Shown here one piece after another: positions 5,774-6,285 of a DNA stretch of 6,285 bases; position 1 is the stretch's first letter, and each line of letters opens with the position of its first letter. The stretch covers positions 1 to 6,285 of the forward strand of contig JAFANK010000230.1 of assembly GCA_019232725.1 (NCBI GenBank), written 5' to 3'. The translations under genes and the position numbers were made by a program. Under the pieces are notes generated by a model that saw only the letters and a program-made list of their open reading frames with translations, made no database searches and had not been told where the DNA came from. This stretch comes from Vulcanimicrobiota bacterium. Lineage in GTDB: Bacteria; Vulcanimicrobiota; Vulcanimicrobiia; Eremiobacterales; Eremiobacteraceae.

Positions 5774-6285
5774 TTAGTGCAGTGCGATGCCGGTCGGATT
5801 TATCAAGGTGGTGTTCGGGCCGCTGACCGCGCCGTTGGGGAAAGGACCGGCGCAGCCCACGCCGCCACCGATGTTATTGCCAGCGAACGTGGCCTCATAT
5901 CCAGGTGAGCCGCCGAACGCCGAATTGACGACGAACAACGTGCCCTGCGCGTTCACGGCGATGCCGGTCGGATTGTTGACGCCGGTATTCGGTCCGCACA
6001 AAATATTCGACGGCGCTTTGTCGCCGGAGAGCGGCTGCGAGAAGATGAGCACGGCATCAGGAACGCCGAGCGCGTTATTGATGGCGACGTAGAGACGGCC
6101 GGCTGCGTCGAATGCGATACCTTGCGGATCCGCCAGCAACGTGTTCACGCCTGCGATCGTGGCAGCCGGCGGCACATTGCCGTTGGCCGTTTTTGGAAAT
6201 TCCTCGATGCTGTTGCCGGTCTGGTTGGCGACCCAGATGTTCCCAGTCGCATCGAGGGCGATGTAACCGGGAGTCGAGAGACCGG
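5774..6285 (-). CDS. NHL-like repeat beta-propeller protein, C-terminal 169 residues
   Basis: The frame is open from the right edge (first complete codon at 6283) to a TAA at 5774-5776, so the N-terminus is outside the window. The visible chain repeats a propeller blade: a start such as PGYIALDATGNIWVAN (5-20), DPQGIAFDAAGRLYVAINN (52-70), NPTGIAVNAQGTLFVVN (104-120) and finally NPTGIALH (162-169). Spacings between successive blade starts are about 48, 52 and 58 residues. The hydrophobic-Gly-x-hydrophobic-Tyr/Trp-Val-Ala/Val-Asn pattern is that of NHL/SMP-30-like propellers, which usually bind ligands or other proteins and are often exported. Export cannot be judged without the N-terminus. 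The chain ends inside a blade motif, which would fit closure of the ring by strands from the N-terminus. A shorter GTG start at 6175 is possible on paper, but the clear blade encoded upstream of it shows the gene continues. No substrate or partner can be assigned. Confidence 0.82.
   Translation of the reverse strand, partial: GLSTPGYIALDATGNIWVANQTGNSIEEFPKTANGNVPPAATIAGVNTLLADPQGIAFDAAGRLYVAINNALGVPDAVLIFSQPLSGDKAPSNILCGPNTGVNNPTGIAVNAQGTLFVVNSAFGGSPGYEATFAGNNIGGGVGCAGPFPNGAVSGPNTTLINPTGIALH
5784..5800 (-). repeat. 17-base direct repeat inside the propeller gene, copy 1
   Basis: Identical to 5958-5974, 174 bases away, i.e. exactly 58 codons. Both copies encode the NPTGIA blade-start motif in the same frame, so the repeat reflects internal protein duplication rather than a mobile or regulatory element. 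Confidence 0.8.
5958..5974 (-). repeat. 17-base direct repeat inside the propeller gene, copy 2
   Basis: Second copy of the repeat at 5784-5800, encoding the same NPTGIA motif one blade earlier in the protein. Identity at the DNA level over 17 bases may mean recent blade duplication or strong constraint on the motif; the flanking sequence has diverged. Confidence 0.8.

Noticed and set aside
5440..5826. Plus-strand open frame bridging the M16 start, the gap and the propeller end
   Set aside because: Most of it is antisense to two supported genes, and its product has no family signature or ribosome site.
1..6285. A novel defence, mobile or CRISPR-like system
   Set aside because: Every long stretch is explained by housekeeping or common accessory families. 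There are no regularly spaced repeats, transposase, integrase, toxin-antitoxin pair or defence domain in any supported frame.

Overview
This GC-rich window contains six genes, two of them cut by its edges, with gaps of at most about 160 bases. There is no rRNA, tRNA, CRISPR array, insertion sequence or phage gene. The window suggests a free-living, high-GC, aerobic-type bacterium, probably from a poorly cultivated phylum. The combination of a Thermus/Rickettsia-type isocitrate dehydrogenase, a cytidylate kinase-like protein, a single-domain M16 peptidase and an NHL-like propeller protein would fit Candidatus Eremiobacterota or a relative. That placement is inference and not proven by the sequence.

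Left half, minus strand (3229 down to 1): icd (NADP-type isocitrate dehydrogenase, 483 aa) is followed after 42 bases by acnA (aconitase, first 578 residues; the C-terminal swivel domain lies outside the window). Together they catalyse citrate to isocitrate to 2-oxoglutarate, consecutive steps of the oxidative TCA cycle, and are very likely one operon.

Middle, plus strand (3363 to 4276): a 97-residue protein of unknown function is translationally coupled by a GTGA overlap to a 207-residue cytidylate kinase-like P-loop protein. This pair is divergent from icd-acnA. The 133-base intergenic region holds a near-perfect 23-base palindrome plus an additional copy of its half-site, which is the best candidate here for an operator.

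Right half, minus strand (6285 down to 4309): the C-terminal 169 residues of a beta-propeller (NHL-like repeat) protein, a 163-base gap, then a complete 433-residue M16 zinc peptidase. The peptidase converges on the kinase-like gene, and a weak hairpin lies between their stop codons.

Most of the window is ordinary housekeeping DNA. I found no convincing new multi-gene system. The items most worth following up are the coupled unknown/kinase-like pair, the palindrome in the divergent promoter region, and the Arg-Arg pair in the cofactor loop of the isocitrate dehydrogenase.
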